From: Calditrichaceae bacterium
GTDB taxonomy: Bacteria; Calditrichota; Calditrichia; Calditrichales; Calditrichaceae
Length of the DNA: 43,525 nt
Direction of reading: 5' to 3'
Assembly: GCA_016928315.1 (NCBI GenBank)
Contig: JAFGKZ010000025.1
Span: forward strand, 1-43,525
Part shown: positions 7,934-18,000 of the stretch, piece by piece
Layout of the letters: each line of letters starts with the position of its first letter
Position numbering within the stretch: the stretch's first letter is position 1
The notes under the pieces: generated by a model
Told to the model about the DNA's origin: nothing
Seen by the model: the letters and a program-made list of their open reading frames with translations, nothing else
Databases searched by the model: none
Made by a program: the position numbers and the translations under genes

Positions 7934-9049
7934 ATGTTAATAGAAACCGATACAACCGGTACTGTTACTGCATTTGAAAAATTATTTACATCACTAAGTA
8001 AACAAAAAATCCAGGCACTGTTTATTTTAGCCTGTGACGGCAATGGATTTACTTCCGGCGCAATCAATCCTATTCTTAAATCTTCACAGATACCCGTTTT
8101 TGGCGGCATATTCCCTCAAATAATTTATGGACATGATAAACTCGAAAAAGGTACCATCATTGCCGGTCTAAACTTTAAACCCAATATAGCTATCATCCCT
8201 AATCTCAGCGACATTAATGAAGATTATGAAGAGGTTATTGATGAAAATATACCGGATTTAATAGATATTAAAACCATGTTCGTTTTCGTTGATGGATTTT
8301 CCAAGCGCATCAGCGCCCTTATTGATGGTTTATTTAATATTTTTGGGCTTGAATTCAATTATATCGGCGGCGGAGCCGGATCATTAAGTTTTGAACAAAA
8401 ACCCTGTTTATTTAGCAATGAAGGTTTAATCGCTGATAGTGCCCTGCTGGTATCCTCTGAAATTGAAAGTGGTATTGGCGTCAGTCATGGCTGGAAAAAA
8501 ATCAGTGGTCCATTTAAAGTAACTGAATCAGATCGAAACATTATAAAAACACTGGACTGGAAACCTGCTTTTCAGGTCTATCGCGGCATCGTTGAAGATC
8601 ATTCCAGACTTAAACTTAACCGAAATAACTTTTTTGACATCGCAAAGTCCTATCCATTTGGAATAGCCAAATTAGGCGCGGAAACCATAGTCCGCGATCC
8701 ATTCCAGGCAGGAGAAGATAATTCACTAATCTGTATTGGCGAAGTGCCTGAAGGATCATTTTTAGATATTTTAACTGGTGATAATTCCTCGCTTATTGCT
8801 GCCGCAAGGAATGCCTTAATCACAGCTAAGGAAAGCTGTAATAATACAGGTGATAAAACTATTCTTTTTATGGATTGTATATCGCGCGTATTATACTTAG
8901 AGGATGATTTTAAGGATGAATTAAATGCTATTGATATAGAAAACATACCTATGATTGGGGCGCTCACGATTGGAGAAATTGCCAACAGCGGGAGAGATTA
9001 TCTGGAGTTTTACAATAAAACTGCTGTAATCGGTATACTCCAAGAGTAA
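7934..9049 (+). CDS. FIST domain sensory protein
   Basis: A 371-residue soluble protein with both parts of the FIST sensory module. The N-terminal half has the FIST_N pattern (ALFILACDGNGF, VFGGIFPQIIYG, then IGGGAGSLSFEQKPCLF and GIGVSHGWKKISGPFKVTES) and the C-terminal half the FIST_C pattern (FGIAKLGAETIVRDPF, ILFMDCISRVLYLEDDF, PMIGALTIGEIANSGRDYLEFYNKTAVIGIL). FIST domains are thought to bind small ligands, possibly amino acids, and often feed signalling proteins; here the module stands alone with no fused kinase or cyclase. AGGGT lies about 5 bases before the ATG. It is co-directional with the propeller gene but 172 bases downstream, so co-transcription is uncertain. Its signalling partner is not identifiable. 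Confidence 0.88.
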   Translation: MLIETDTTGTVTAFEKLFTSLSKQKIQALFILACDGNGFTSGAINPILKSSQIPVFGGIFPQIIYGHDKLEKGTIIAGLNFKPNIAIIPNLSDINEDYEEVIDENIPDLIDIKTMFVFVDGFSKRISALIDGLFNIFGLEFNYIGGGAGSLSFEQKPCLFSNEGLIADSALLVSSEIESGIGVSHGWKKISGPFKVTESDRNIIKTLDWKPAFQVYRGIVEDHSRLKLNRNNFFDIAKSYPFGIAKLGAETIVRDPFQAGEDNSLICIGEVPEGSFLDILTGDNSSLIAAARNALITAKESCNNTGDKTILFMDCISRVLYLEDDFKDELNAIDIENIPMIGALTIGEIANSGRDYLEFYNKTAVIGILQE

Positions 9050-9058
9050 TGTCCATAA

Positions 9059-9080
9059 TTGCAACTAAGAAAAGTTGCAA
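9059..9080. terminator. Hairpin between convergent FIST and FG-GAP genes
   Basis: A perfect 8-bp inverted repeat, ttgcaact (9059-9066) and agttgcaa (9073-9080), with a 6-base loop, lies 10 bases after the FIST stop codon and 47 bases beyond the stop of the minus-strand FG-GAP gene. There is no clear T-tract on either strand, so terminator function (perhaps bidirectional) is inferred from placement only. Confidence 0.35.
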
Positions 9081-9126
9081 GAGCAATTCATGATGTAACA
9101 GCTATACAAAAGCAATCTATGCTTAT

Positions 9127-12060
9127 TTACTTTATCAGAATCATTCGTTTGGTTTCCATAAATTTATCTGCTTTAATACGGTAGAAATATAGACCACTCG
9201 GAAATCCTTCCGCGTTCCATTTAACCTGATATTTTCCGGCCGTTTGTTTTTTATTGATCAGAGTTGCCACCTTTTGACCCAGGATATTGTAAATAGATAA
9301 ATCGACATGTTGAGACGCAATATTTTGCGTCTTAACACTGTAGCGGATTGTTGTAGTTGGATTGAAGGGATTGGGATAATTTTGATAGAGTACGAACTGA
9401 TCCGGAAATTGATTTTGTGGATCAAATCTGATATCAGATAAGTCTACTCCGGCATACAGGTATGCTCTGCCCATTTGAGCGCCCACAGCATAATTTCCAT
9501 AGGCTCCAATTAGAATATCTGAAATGCCGTCATTATTTACATCCCCGGCACAAGATACACTATTGCCAAAATAATCTCCTGTAGCTTCACCGGTAATTAT
9601 AATATCAGCAACAGTATCGATGTCTGTTCCACCATAATAAATGTAACATCGACCGGCTGAACGGCCTCCTCCACTATTCCATTCCGATCCGACAAGAACA
9701 TCATTATAACCATCGTTATTTACATCGCCGGTACCCGAAACGCTAATTCCAAAATGATCTTCATCCGCTTCTCCTTTTAAAACAAGATCAGCAATATTAT
9801 CCATATCTGAACCACCGAAGAATATATAAGATCTGCCTTCTGCATTATTATAAGCTCCTACTACGACATCCGCATAACCATCATCATTTACATCACCGGC
9901 TGAGGACACACTTGCTCCGAATTGGTCATCTTCCGCTTCTCCCGATAAAATAACATCCACACTGCTATCCATTTCCGCTCCACCATAAAAAATATAAGCC
10001 CGACCCGATAACACGCCTGTTGGGTTGTCAGCGGATGCTCCCACAATAACATCATCATAACCATCATCATTCAAATCACCTGCAGAAGAAACACTGTAAC
10101 CAAAATAACTATTTGGCGTCAAACCTGGTAATACTATATCCACACTATTATCCATTATTATTCCACCATAGTAGATATAAGCACATCCTACCTCGGATTC
10201 ATTTATCTCACTAAGAATTGATCCAATAATTATATCATCATAGCCGTCATTGTTCACATCTCCAGCTGAGGCGACACTTCTGCCAAAACCAAGATCATCG
10301 CTTCCACACGAAAATATCAGATCCGTCGCATTATCCATTGATGTTCCACCGTAATATAAATAGGCCTTTCTGGCGCCATAATAATCGGTTCCTATTATCA
10401 AATCATCAAAACCATCATTATTGACATCACCCGCAGAGGAAACACTTGTACCGAATTGAAAACCTTCTTCCTGGCCTGTTAATATGACATCAGCTGCACT
10501 ATCAATGGAAGAGCCGCCGAAATAAATACATACTTGCCCGGCATTGCCTCCGCCCTCATCATTCCATTTTGCTCCTATGACAATATCATCAAAACCATCA
10601 TTATTGACATCACCGGCTGAAGATAGGCTGCAGCCAAACCAGTCACTCGCTAATTCACCGGAGAGAAATAAATCTCTGGTATTATTCATTTTTTCCGCAC
10701 CATAATATATATAAGCACGTCCTGCGCCGCTTCCGCCACTATCATTCCCATAAGCGCCAACAATAACATCGGTATAGCCATCGCCATTGATATCACCCGC
10801 GGAAGACACACTACATCCAAAATAATCATAACTATTTTCACCTGTTAATACAATTTCCGGAACATTATCTGTAGGTAATCCGCCAAAATAAATATAGGCG
10901 CGGCCTGCAGAAGTTCCGGCTTCATCATTATACGCCGCTCCCACAATTACATCATCATACCCATCATTATTTACATCGCCAACGGAAGACACGCTTGCGG
11001 CAAAATAATCATACGATGCTTCGGCTAATAATTTTACATCTGGTAGACTATCCATGGATGATCCGCCAAAGAACAGGTAGGCGCTTCCGCCATTACCATT
11101 CCTATCTGCTCCTATGATAACATCATCATAATTATCATTGTTCATGTCTCCTGCGGAAGAAATACAGTTTCCGAAATAATCATCCTTTTCTTCACCTGTT
11201 AGAACAACATCTGCCGTGTTATCCATTGATTCTGAGCCATAATAAATATAAACACGTCCCGCATCGCTACCGGCCGCATCGTTTCTATAAGCGCTTACCA
11301 TTATATCATCACAGCCGTCATTATTTACGTCGCCGGCTGAACAAACATCATGTCCAAAAAAATCATCCGCAGCTTCACCTGTAAAAGTGACATTTGCGCT
11401 GTTATCCATCGACTCGCCGCCATAATACAAATAGGCCCGGCCCGTATTATCACCTGTCAGATTGCTGCTCCTTGCTCCAATAATTACTTCATCGTATCCG
11501 TCTTTATTCACATCCCCCGCTGAAGCGGCAGCACATCCAAAATGATCTCCTTCTGATTCACCGTTTAATATTAAATCTGCAATATTATCAACTGAATCAC
11601 CGCCAAAATAAATATACGCGCGGCCCGCAGAAATGCCTGATTCATTATTATAAGCGGCGCCCACGATTAAATCACAATAACCATCATTATTCAGATCACC
11701 TGCAGATGCTATGCTGCCTCCAAATTTGTCACTGTCATTTTCACCCTGTAGAATTAAATCAGGGTCTTGCTCAAAAACTAGTGATGGACTGCCAAGATAA
11801 ATATATACTTTGCCTACTCTTTTACCAGTGCTTATATCTGCTGCATCGGGGAATCCAAAGGCCCAATCATCATAATTATCATTATTTATATCCCCGATAT
11901 TAGAAACGACTTTCCCCATTAAACTCGCATTTCTACCGGATTCGGGTAAATCGGGATTGAATTTTTGCATTAATTCCAGTTCTTGCCCACAGACAAAAAC
12001 TGTAAATAGAGACAAAATCATAATCGATTTACAGATACCCTTAAGTTTTAAGCTTTTCAT
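9127..12060 (-). CDS. Secreted FG-GAP (integrin alpha-like) repeat protein with T9SS sorting domain
   Basis: A 977-residue exported protein: signal peptide (SIMILSLFTVFVCGQ), then 14 FG-GAP repeats of about 60 residues, each with a calcium-binding loop such as GDVNNDGYDDVIVGA followed by GRAYIYYGG, then a T9SS type A sorting domain (NYPNPFNPTTTIRYS, SIYNILGQKVATL, GLYFYRIKAD, final KRMILIK). FG-GAP repeats form seven-bladed propellers, so 14 units suggest two in tandem. The start at 12060 is preferred because GGAG sits 9 bases upstream; an upstream TTG at 12075 would overlap that ribosome site. It is the second gene of an operon, 33 bases after the 2567-residue gene. A surface adhesin or structural role is plausible but unproven. 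The tail contains an imperfect palindrome (9310-9335). Confidence 0.88.
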   Translation of the reverse strand: MKSLKLKGICKSIMILSLFTVFVCGQELELMQKFNPDLPESGRNASLMGKVVSNIGDINNDNYDDWAFGFPDAADISTGKRVGKVYIYLGSPSLVFEQDPDLILQGENDSDKFGGSIASAGDLNNDGYCDLIVGAAYNNESGISAGRAYIYFGGDSVDNIADLILNGESEGDHFGCAAASAGDVNKDGYDEVIIGARSSNLTGDNTGRAYLYYGGESMDNSANVTFTGEAADDFFGHDVCSAGDVNNDGCDDIMVSAYRNDAAGSDAGRVYIYYGSESMDNTADVVLTGEEKDDYFGNCISSAGDMNNDNYDDVIIGADRNGNGGSAYLFFGGSSMDSLPDVKLLAEASYDYFAASVSSVGDVNNDGYDDVIVGAAYNDEAGTSAGRAYIYFGGLPTDNVPEIVLTGENSYDYFGCSVSSAGDINGDGYTDVIVGAYGNDSGGSGAGRAYIYYGAEKMNNTRDLFLSGELASDWFGCSLSSAGDVNNDGFDDIVIGAKWNDEGGGNAGQVCIYFGGSSIDSAADVILTGQEEGFQFGTSVSSAGDVNNDGFDDLIIGTDYYGARKAYLYYGGTSMDNATDLIFSCGSDDLGFGRSVASAGDVNNDGYDDIIIGSILSEINESEVGCAYIYYGGIIMDNSVDIVLPGLTPNSYFGYSVSSAGDLNDDGYDDVIVGASADNPTGVLSGRAYIFYGGAEMDSSVDVILSGEAEDDQFGASVSSAGDVNDDGYADVVVGAYNNAEGRSYIFFGGSDMDNIADLVLKGEADEDHFGISVSGTGDVNNDGYNDVLVGSEWNSGGGRSAGRCYIYYGGTDIDTVADIIITGEATGDYFGNSVSCAGDVNNDGISDILIGAYGNYAVGAQMGRAYLYAGVDLSDIRFDPQNQFPDQFVLYQNYPNPFNPTTTIRYSVKTQNIASQHVDLSIYNILGQKVATLINKKQTAGKYQVKWNAEGFPSGLYFYRIKADKFMETKRMILIK
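9310..9335. repeat. Imperfect palindrome inside a second T9SS domain coding region
   Basis: Arms ttgagacgcaa (9310-9320) and ttgcgtcttaa (9325-9335) pair with one mismatch around a 4-base centre. It is the counterpart of the perfect palindrome at 7552-7573 and falls at the same codon position of the homologous sorting domain, where it encodes the residues around TQNIASQ. Confidence 0.75.
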
Positions 12061-12069
12061 GATTGGTTT

Positions 12070-12073
12070 CTCC
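12070..12073 (-). promoter_or_regulatory. Ribosome binding site that sets the start of the FG-GAP gene
   Basis: On the minus strand GGAG lies 9 bases before the ATG at 12060. It overlaps the alternative TTG at 12075, which argues for the ATG. The same TTGGAG leader precedes the neighbouring 2567-residue gene (19806-19809) and the DHS-like gene. Confidence 0.65.
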
Positions 12074-12093
12074 AAATTATTTATTATAATGTA

Positions 12094-15000
12094 TTATTTT
12101 AGCAGAATCATCCGTTTAGTATTTGTATAGGTATCCGTTTTAATCCGATAGAAATATAATCCTGCCGCTAAACCCGATCCATCCATTACATACTCATGGC
12201 GTCCCGGCGTATATTTTTTATTAACCAGCGTCTGCACTTTTTCACCCAGAATATTATAGAGAACAATTTTCACATCAGTTGATGCAGGTACATCAAATTT
12301 AATTTTAGTACTTGGATTAAATGGATTAGGATAATTTTGATACAATGCAAATTTTTTCGGCAGAAAATCTTCTTTTGCCAAAATATCTGTTAAATTAATA
12401 TACTGTTCTGTCGCAAATAGTGAGCCAACAAAACTATTATCAACAGCCTGGACTGACCAGTAAATGCCACCTTCTAAACCAGCAATGTTCAATTTCCATT
12501 CTGTTACGGCGCCGACATTACCAAATTCAGGAACAATTCTAAAACCAGACGTATCGGACTGACACATTTTAATATCCGAATGCAACGGTTGGGACCCTAT
12601 TCGCAGGTTATAAGTCAGTCCCTCTGTTGCTGTTTCAATATCTGTGGAAGCATCCCAACTGAAAGTTACAATACTATCATTAACAACCGCATTTAAGTTT
12701 GAAGGAGCAAGAGGCGGTGTGTTTTCTATACTTGTACGGTTCCAATAAAGTTTACTTTCCGGTTTGCGATCTCTATTTGAGCCACATTGAAAAATATCCA
12801 ATTTAAAATCTTTAAAGAAATCGGCTAAAACAATATTACCATCAAATTGATCAGAAAGATAAAGATCAAGGTCAACAAAATGATTATCATTATTTAAATA
12901 GAGACGGGTTGCCGGCTGCCATTCTGCATCAATATATTCTAATCCGGAGATAATACAATCCAAATCGCCATCATTGTCCAAATCACCCCAGGCAGCCGAG
13001 CTGTATCGTACATCAAGTAAAACTGAAGTATCCGGCGTTTCAAACCATTGTCCATTGACATTTCGATATATGCCCGTATATCTCCCACCATCAAATATTT
13101 CACCAGTCAAAAGGATATCCATATCACCATCCATATCATAATCGCCCCATTTTGCACAACCGTGCGATACTTGTGCAAACGGTCCGGATATCTCAATAAA
13201 ACCATCGCCTTCGTTGCGATAAATCGCAGTGAGCCTATACGGTATTTCAGATATTGCCCCGGTTAATAGAATATCCATATCACCATCGTGATCGTAATCG
13301 GCAATATCAATGGAACTGTTTTGAGCACCGATAAATTCGTCATCTGTTTCAACATAGCCTCCACCCTGATTTTCAAATAATTTTGTAACAGGCATCGTAT
13401 TCAAAAATCCGGAAGTAATAATGTCAAGATCACCATCATTATCATAATCAAACCATTTAGTGTCGCCTCGCATAATGCCGTCAATACCGGGATCCAATAA
13501 CGTATAATTGCCTTCTTCACAGATATAAATATCATTCATATAATCATGTACTCCGGAAGGATCCAATCCGGATATTAGAATATCAGGATCACTGTCACCA
13601 TCAAAATCCTTCCAGTCCAATGAGCCACGATCACTGGGTGCCGGGAGATTATTTTCTATCGGAGCGTATAACGGTCCTTGTCCCTGGATTAAATTAGTTG
13701 CGTGTTCATCTTCATACGTCATTCCCGTGATTAATAGATCATAATCCTGATCCCCTGAGAAGTCTGCTGATTTTGCATCACCCTGCATAAATCCTGGAAT
13801 TTGATGATAACGTTCCATAAAATAATTGTTCTGAGGAGCAATATAGGTGGTATAGAATGGCGAACCTTTATAAGCTGCATCTATTGCCTGGACTGAAAAA
13901 GTGTATAGACGGCCTGATGTCAGACCTTTAATTTGCCAGGTTGTATCCTGAGTAACAAATCCGGGAGTAACTACTTTTCTTGATCCATCGTCCAAATGAG
14001 ACATGGGTGATGCGATGCTCATATCATTACTGGCAATCCCAACACTGACGTTATAAGTTAAAGCTTTTGACGCCGTATGATCATCAGATGGACGGTGCCA
14101 ATATAGTCTGATTGTATTTTCATTATTACCGGTACTATATATCGTTGGAGCCTCGGGAGCTATATTAGAATTGGGATGATTGTTTTGCATCAACACTGAT
14201 TTTCTTGAACTCGAAGCGCCCATACCGGTTAGGATAACATCGATTTTGCCATCATCATTATAATCACCCCAGCCCATGCTGCCATGTGAGATTGGCGGCA
14301 AGGAAACAGCAGCAAGTTCAAATGTGCCTTCTTTGTTAGCATAGGCAACTGATTGTCTCCCAAACAGACTATCCACACCGGTAAAGAATGCATCCAAATC
14401 GCCGTCGCTGTCATAATCTACCCACCAGCTGCTTCCCAAACCAATCCAGCTATCGAATGGATGCAGTTCAGTAAATACATCACTGCCATCATTCCGAACG
14501 ATGCCATTACGCATTTGAAACAAGCCGGTCGTTTCGCCGCTAAAAAGAAGATCCGGATCGCCATCAGCATCATAATCACCCCACATGAGTTGACCGTAGC
14601 CAATTTGTGTCAATTCCAATCCAAAAGCTGCAAAACTGCCGCCCTCATTTTTATAAATATCAAAATAAGGCGAGCCTAAACTGAGCATACCCATGATGGC
14701 CACATCCAGATCACCATCTTTATCAAAATCTGCCCAGGCAGCGGAACCACCATTGAGATCCGGGAATTGATCATCGGTGATATCTGTAAATGTCCAGCCA
14801 TCTGCGCCATCACTACCGTCATTGCGCCAGAGCTTAGTTACAGGATCGTATGGATCATTGGACTGATTACCCATCATTAATAAATCCTGATCGCCATCAT
14901 TATCAATATCAGCACAGGTAATGGAGCCATTCCACATATTTGTTAATTCAATATCAGACAATGTGAAAACTCCACCGTCATTTGTATAAACAACCGTTCG

Positions 15001-18000
15001 AACTTCCGTTGGCGTATTATCAACGATACCACTGATAATAAGGTCAATATTCCCATCATTATTATAATCACACCAAGCGGCGCCTTGCGGATTATCGGGC
15101 ATTAATCCAAGAAAACTTTGAGTTGCAGAAAAAACACCGCCGCTATTTCGATACAATTGACTTATATTATGTGCGCCGTCTTCTGTGCCACAAATAAACA
15201 CATCCAGATCTTTATCATTATCATAATCACCGGCAAGAACAACGGAATTGGATAACTGAGCAAAGGGCGTCTCAGCCTCTGAAAATATATTGGTGATTGT
15301 TAAGAATACCCATGCCGAATCATCCAAAGTGGTTTCATCCTGAATTACATAGCGGAATGAATCTGAACCAAAAAAGTTAAGGTCAGGCATATATGAAATT
15401 GATGTGTCACCGGGTAGAATAGTCGCAGTTCCGTTTGGCGGATCAGTAATACGAATAATTGTTAATTCATCACTATCTACATCCGAATCATTTTCCAGAG
15501 GATACATCGTTACCGCGGCATTGGTGAGCAAAGAAGTTTCATCATTCATAGCCACAGGGGGATCAGGTACCGGATTCACAGTAACCAGGAATGAATCTAC
15601 TGCGGAAAGTCCACCCAAATCGGTGGCGGTCACATAGATCATTCCCACACCATAATAATTTGTAGCTAAATTAATGACCAAGGTATCGTTTGCTTTTGTA
15701 GCAACCACACCCGGATAATCGGTAACTTCAAATGTTAAATAATCATCCGGATCATCATCTGTAAAAACTACCTGTAAAGCAGCGATGGTATGCGGACTGG
15801 TGTCTTCATCAAAAACCTGGTCAGGAATGGCAGATGCCACATACGGTGGATTGTTCGGACCAGTTCGATACTCATCAGCGCCAATATCCGGAGTTACCGG
15901 ATGTCTTGGTTGAAGATCGATATCGACATCAACTTCTGGTACTGGTGTCCCTGCACCATCCAATGTTTCCGAAGCGATATGTAAATCAGTATCCGAAGTA
16001 TAACCAGGATCAATCGAGAGTGAGTTGGCATCCATACTGCTTTCTGATTGCAGTGCTGATAAATCGGTTTGAATGCCATTCCAGTAAGCCAGGTTACTAC
16101 CAGTTGTATAGATGTCATTATAATCCGATTCTGCAACAGCTGACGGACTGGCATTATAGTATGCATAACCACCGCCATTATTGACAAGTATATTGTTTTT
16201 AAAGAATAAATTGTTTCCGGAATTAATATTTAAAGCCCGGCCATTGGTAGTATGTGTGCTGGTGATATTTACACTGTTATGCACAATATCCTGATAACTG
16301 GAACTGGTAACATTCAGACCATTAGCTACGCTAGCCCCGCCCACATTGATAAAATTATTCGCCACAAGCCCGTGATGGTATTGCCCGGCATCGCAACTGG
16401 CCACATAAAGACCGGATTGTGATCCTGCGCTAATTTTATTATTTAATATTTTTAATTCATTAATACAGGTTAAAGCTTCAATTCCATAAGAGTGGGCATG
16501 GACTTCATTGCCAGTTATATGAGGTGCGTCATAAAACTGGATATACATACCTGCATAACTGCAATTTATTAATTGATTATTATGTATGACAGCACCAAGA
16601 GGATAGGGTACGTTATTCTGCACAGCGCGCATATAAATGCCATAAGAACAAGCATAAAAAACATTATTTTCTATAATACGGGAAAAGTAGTAAGCATCCG
16701 GTGAATAAATAATTGCTCTGTCAACGCTGGCATTCGTATTGTAAACAGAAGAAAATGAGTTGTTTCGTAAAGCAATACTATCCGCCCCTAAATAGAAATC
16801 TATAACCCTTGCATACGTACTTCCATTGGCAGTAAGTTTTAAATTTTCAAGATTAATAAAATCTGCGCCATAAAATCGAATCACGTAATTATTATTCTGA
16901 TCCGATGCAGTATACGTTATTTCAACATCACTGGTATCCCCTGTTTGCGACCGGATAGTTATGTTATTTATCGGACTCGTACCGGGAATACTGGTAATTG
17001 AAATTTGTTCATGATAGGTTCCGGGTAAAATGTTAAATGTGACTGCATCCGATACACCTTTTAACAAGGCGTCATCAAAGGCATCCTGTATATTTGTATA
17101 ATCCCCGCCTGATCCGATGGTAATGGTACCGTGTAATGGAGTGGTCAAAGTTGGATCAGCAGTAAATTCATCAGCGCCGATATCCGGATGCAACAGATCG
17201 CGAATATCGCCATTTATATCAACTGAAACGCTATCCAACGGCAGTCCTTTATTGTCCAGCCATGGAGCTATGGTATGCAGATCAGTTTCGGATATATAAT
17301 GCGGATAGACGGATAAGGAGTGGGCATTGGTTCCACTGTATCTTTTAACAAAATCAAGATCATAATAGAATGAGCCATCATACCTGGCCAGAAAATTGGA
17401 TGGCGAATAAAAATTATTATAATCGAAGGAGTTTACAAATGCAGCATCGGCTATGGAAAAAGTATATCCATTTTTCAGGCAGCTGAAATTGTTATTAATT
17501 ACATTGATGTCCTGACTTGATCCGGATGCAATTTCAAAACCAATGGATTCACTGTTTGCGCTGTTAATACTAACGCTATTGTAGTACACATCATAATGAC
17601 TTCCATTTGTGATTTTTATGCCTGAAACTCCGGAATTGGTAAGACAGGATACAAAGTTATTGGCAATGAGTCCCCGGTTCAAATCAGAAGCGAGGCAGCT
17701 GGAAAGAACAATTCCTCCGCCGCCGCCAATGTTCAGGATAATCCGGTTGTTTAATATTTCTGCTGCATTATCGCTGCTGATACAGTATACTCCGTAAGAA
17801 CCGCTGTTAATTGTATTATTATTGATGGTAAGCCCATCATAAAATTGAATGTAGAAGGCGGTATAACCACAATTAATAATTGTGTTATTAAGAATTTTTG
17901 CACTCTGTGAATGTTTCCATTGCCAGCTATCCCGGCGCACATACATGGCATAGGCGCTATTCTCAAAAGTGTTGCCTTCAATAATACGTTCCCTGAAATA

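Noticed and set aside
9430-11900. Regular DNA periodicity of about 180-190 bases (atcatcataaccatcatt... blocks), at first like a satellite or CRISPR-like array
   Set aside because: The period matches one FG-GAP protein repeat with its calcium loop; the units vary at silent positions and have no spacers.
14353-16187. Several open frames of 60-116 codons on both strands inside the giant surface protein gene
   Set aside because: They are shadows of a repetitive, biased coding region; none has a ribosome site or a recognisable motif.
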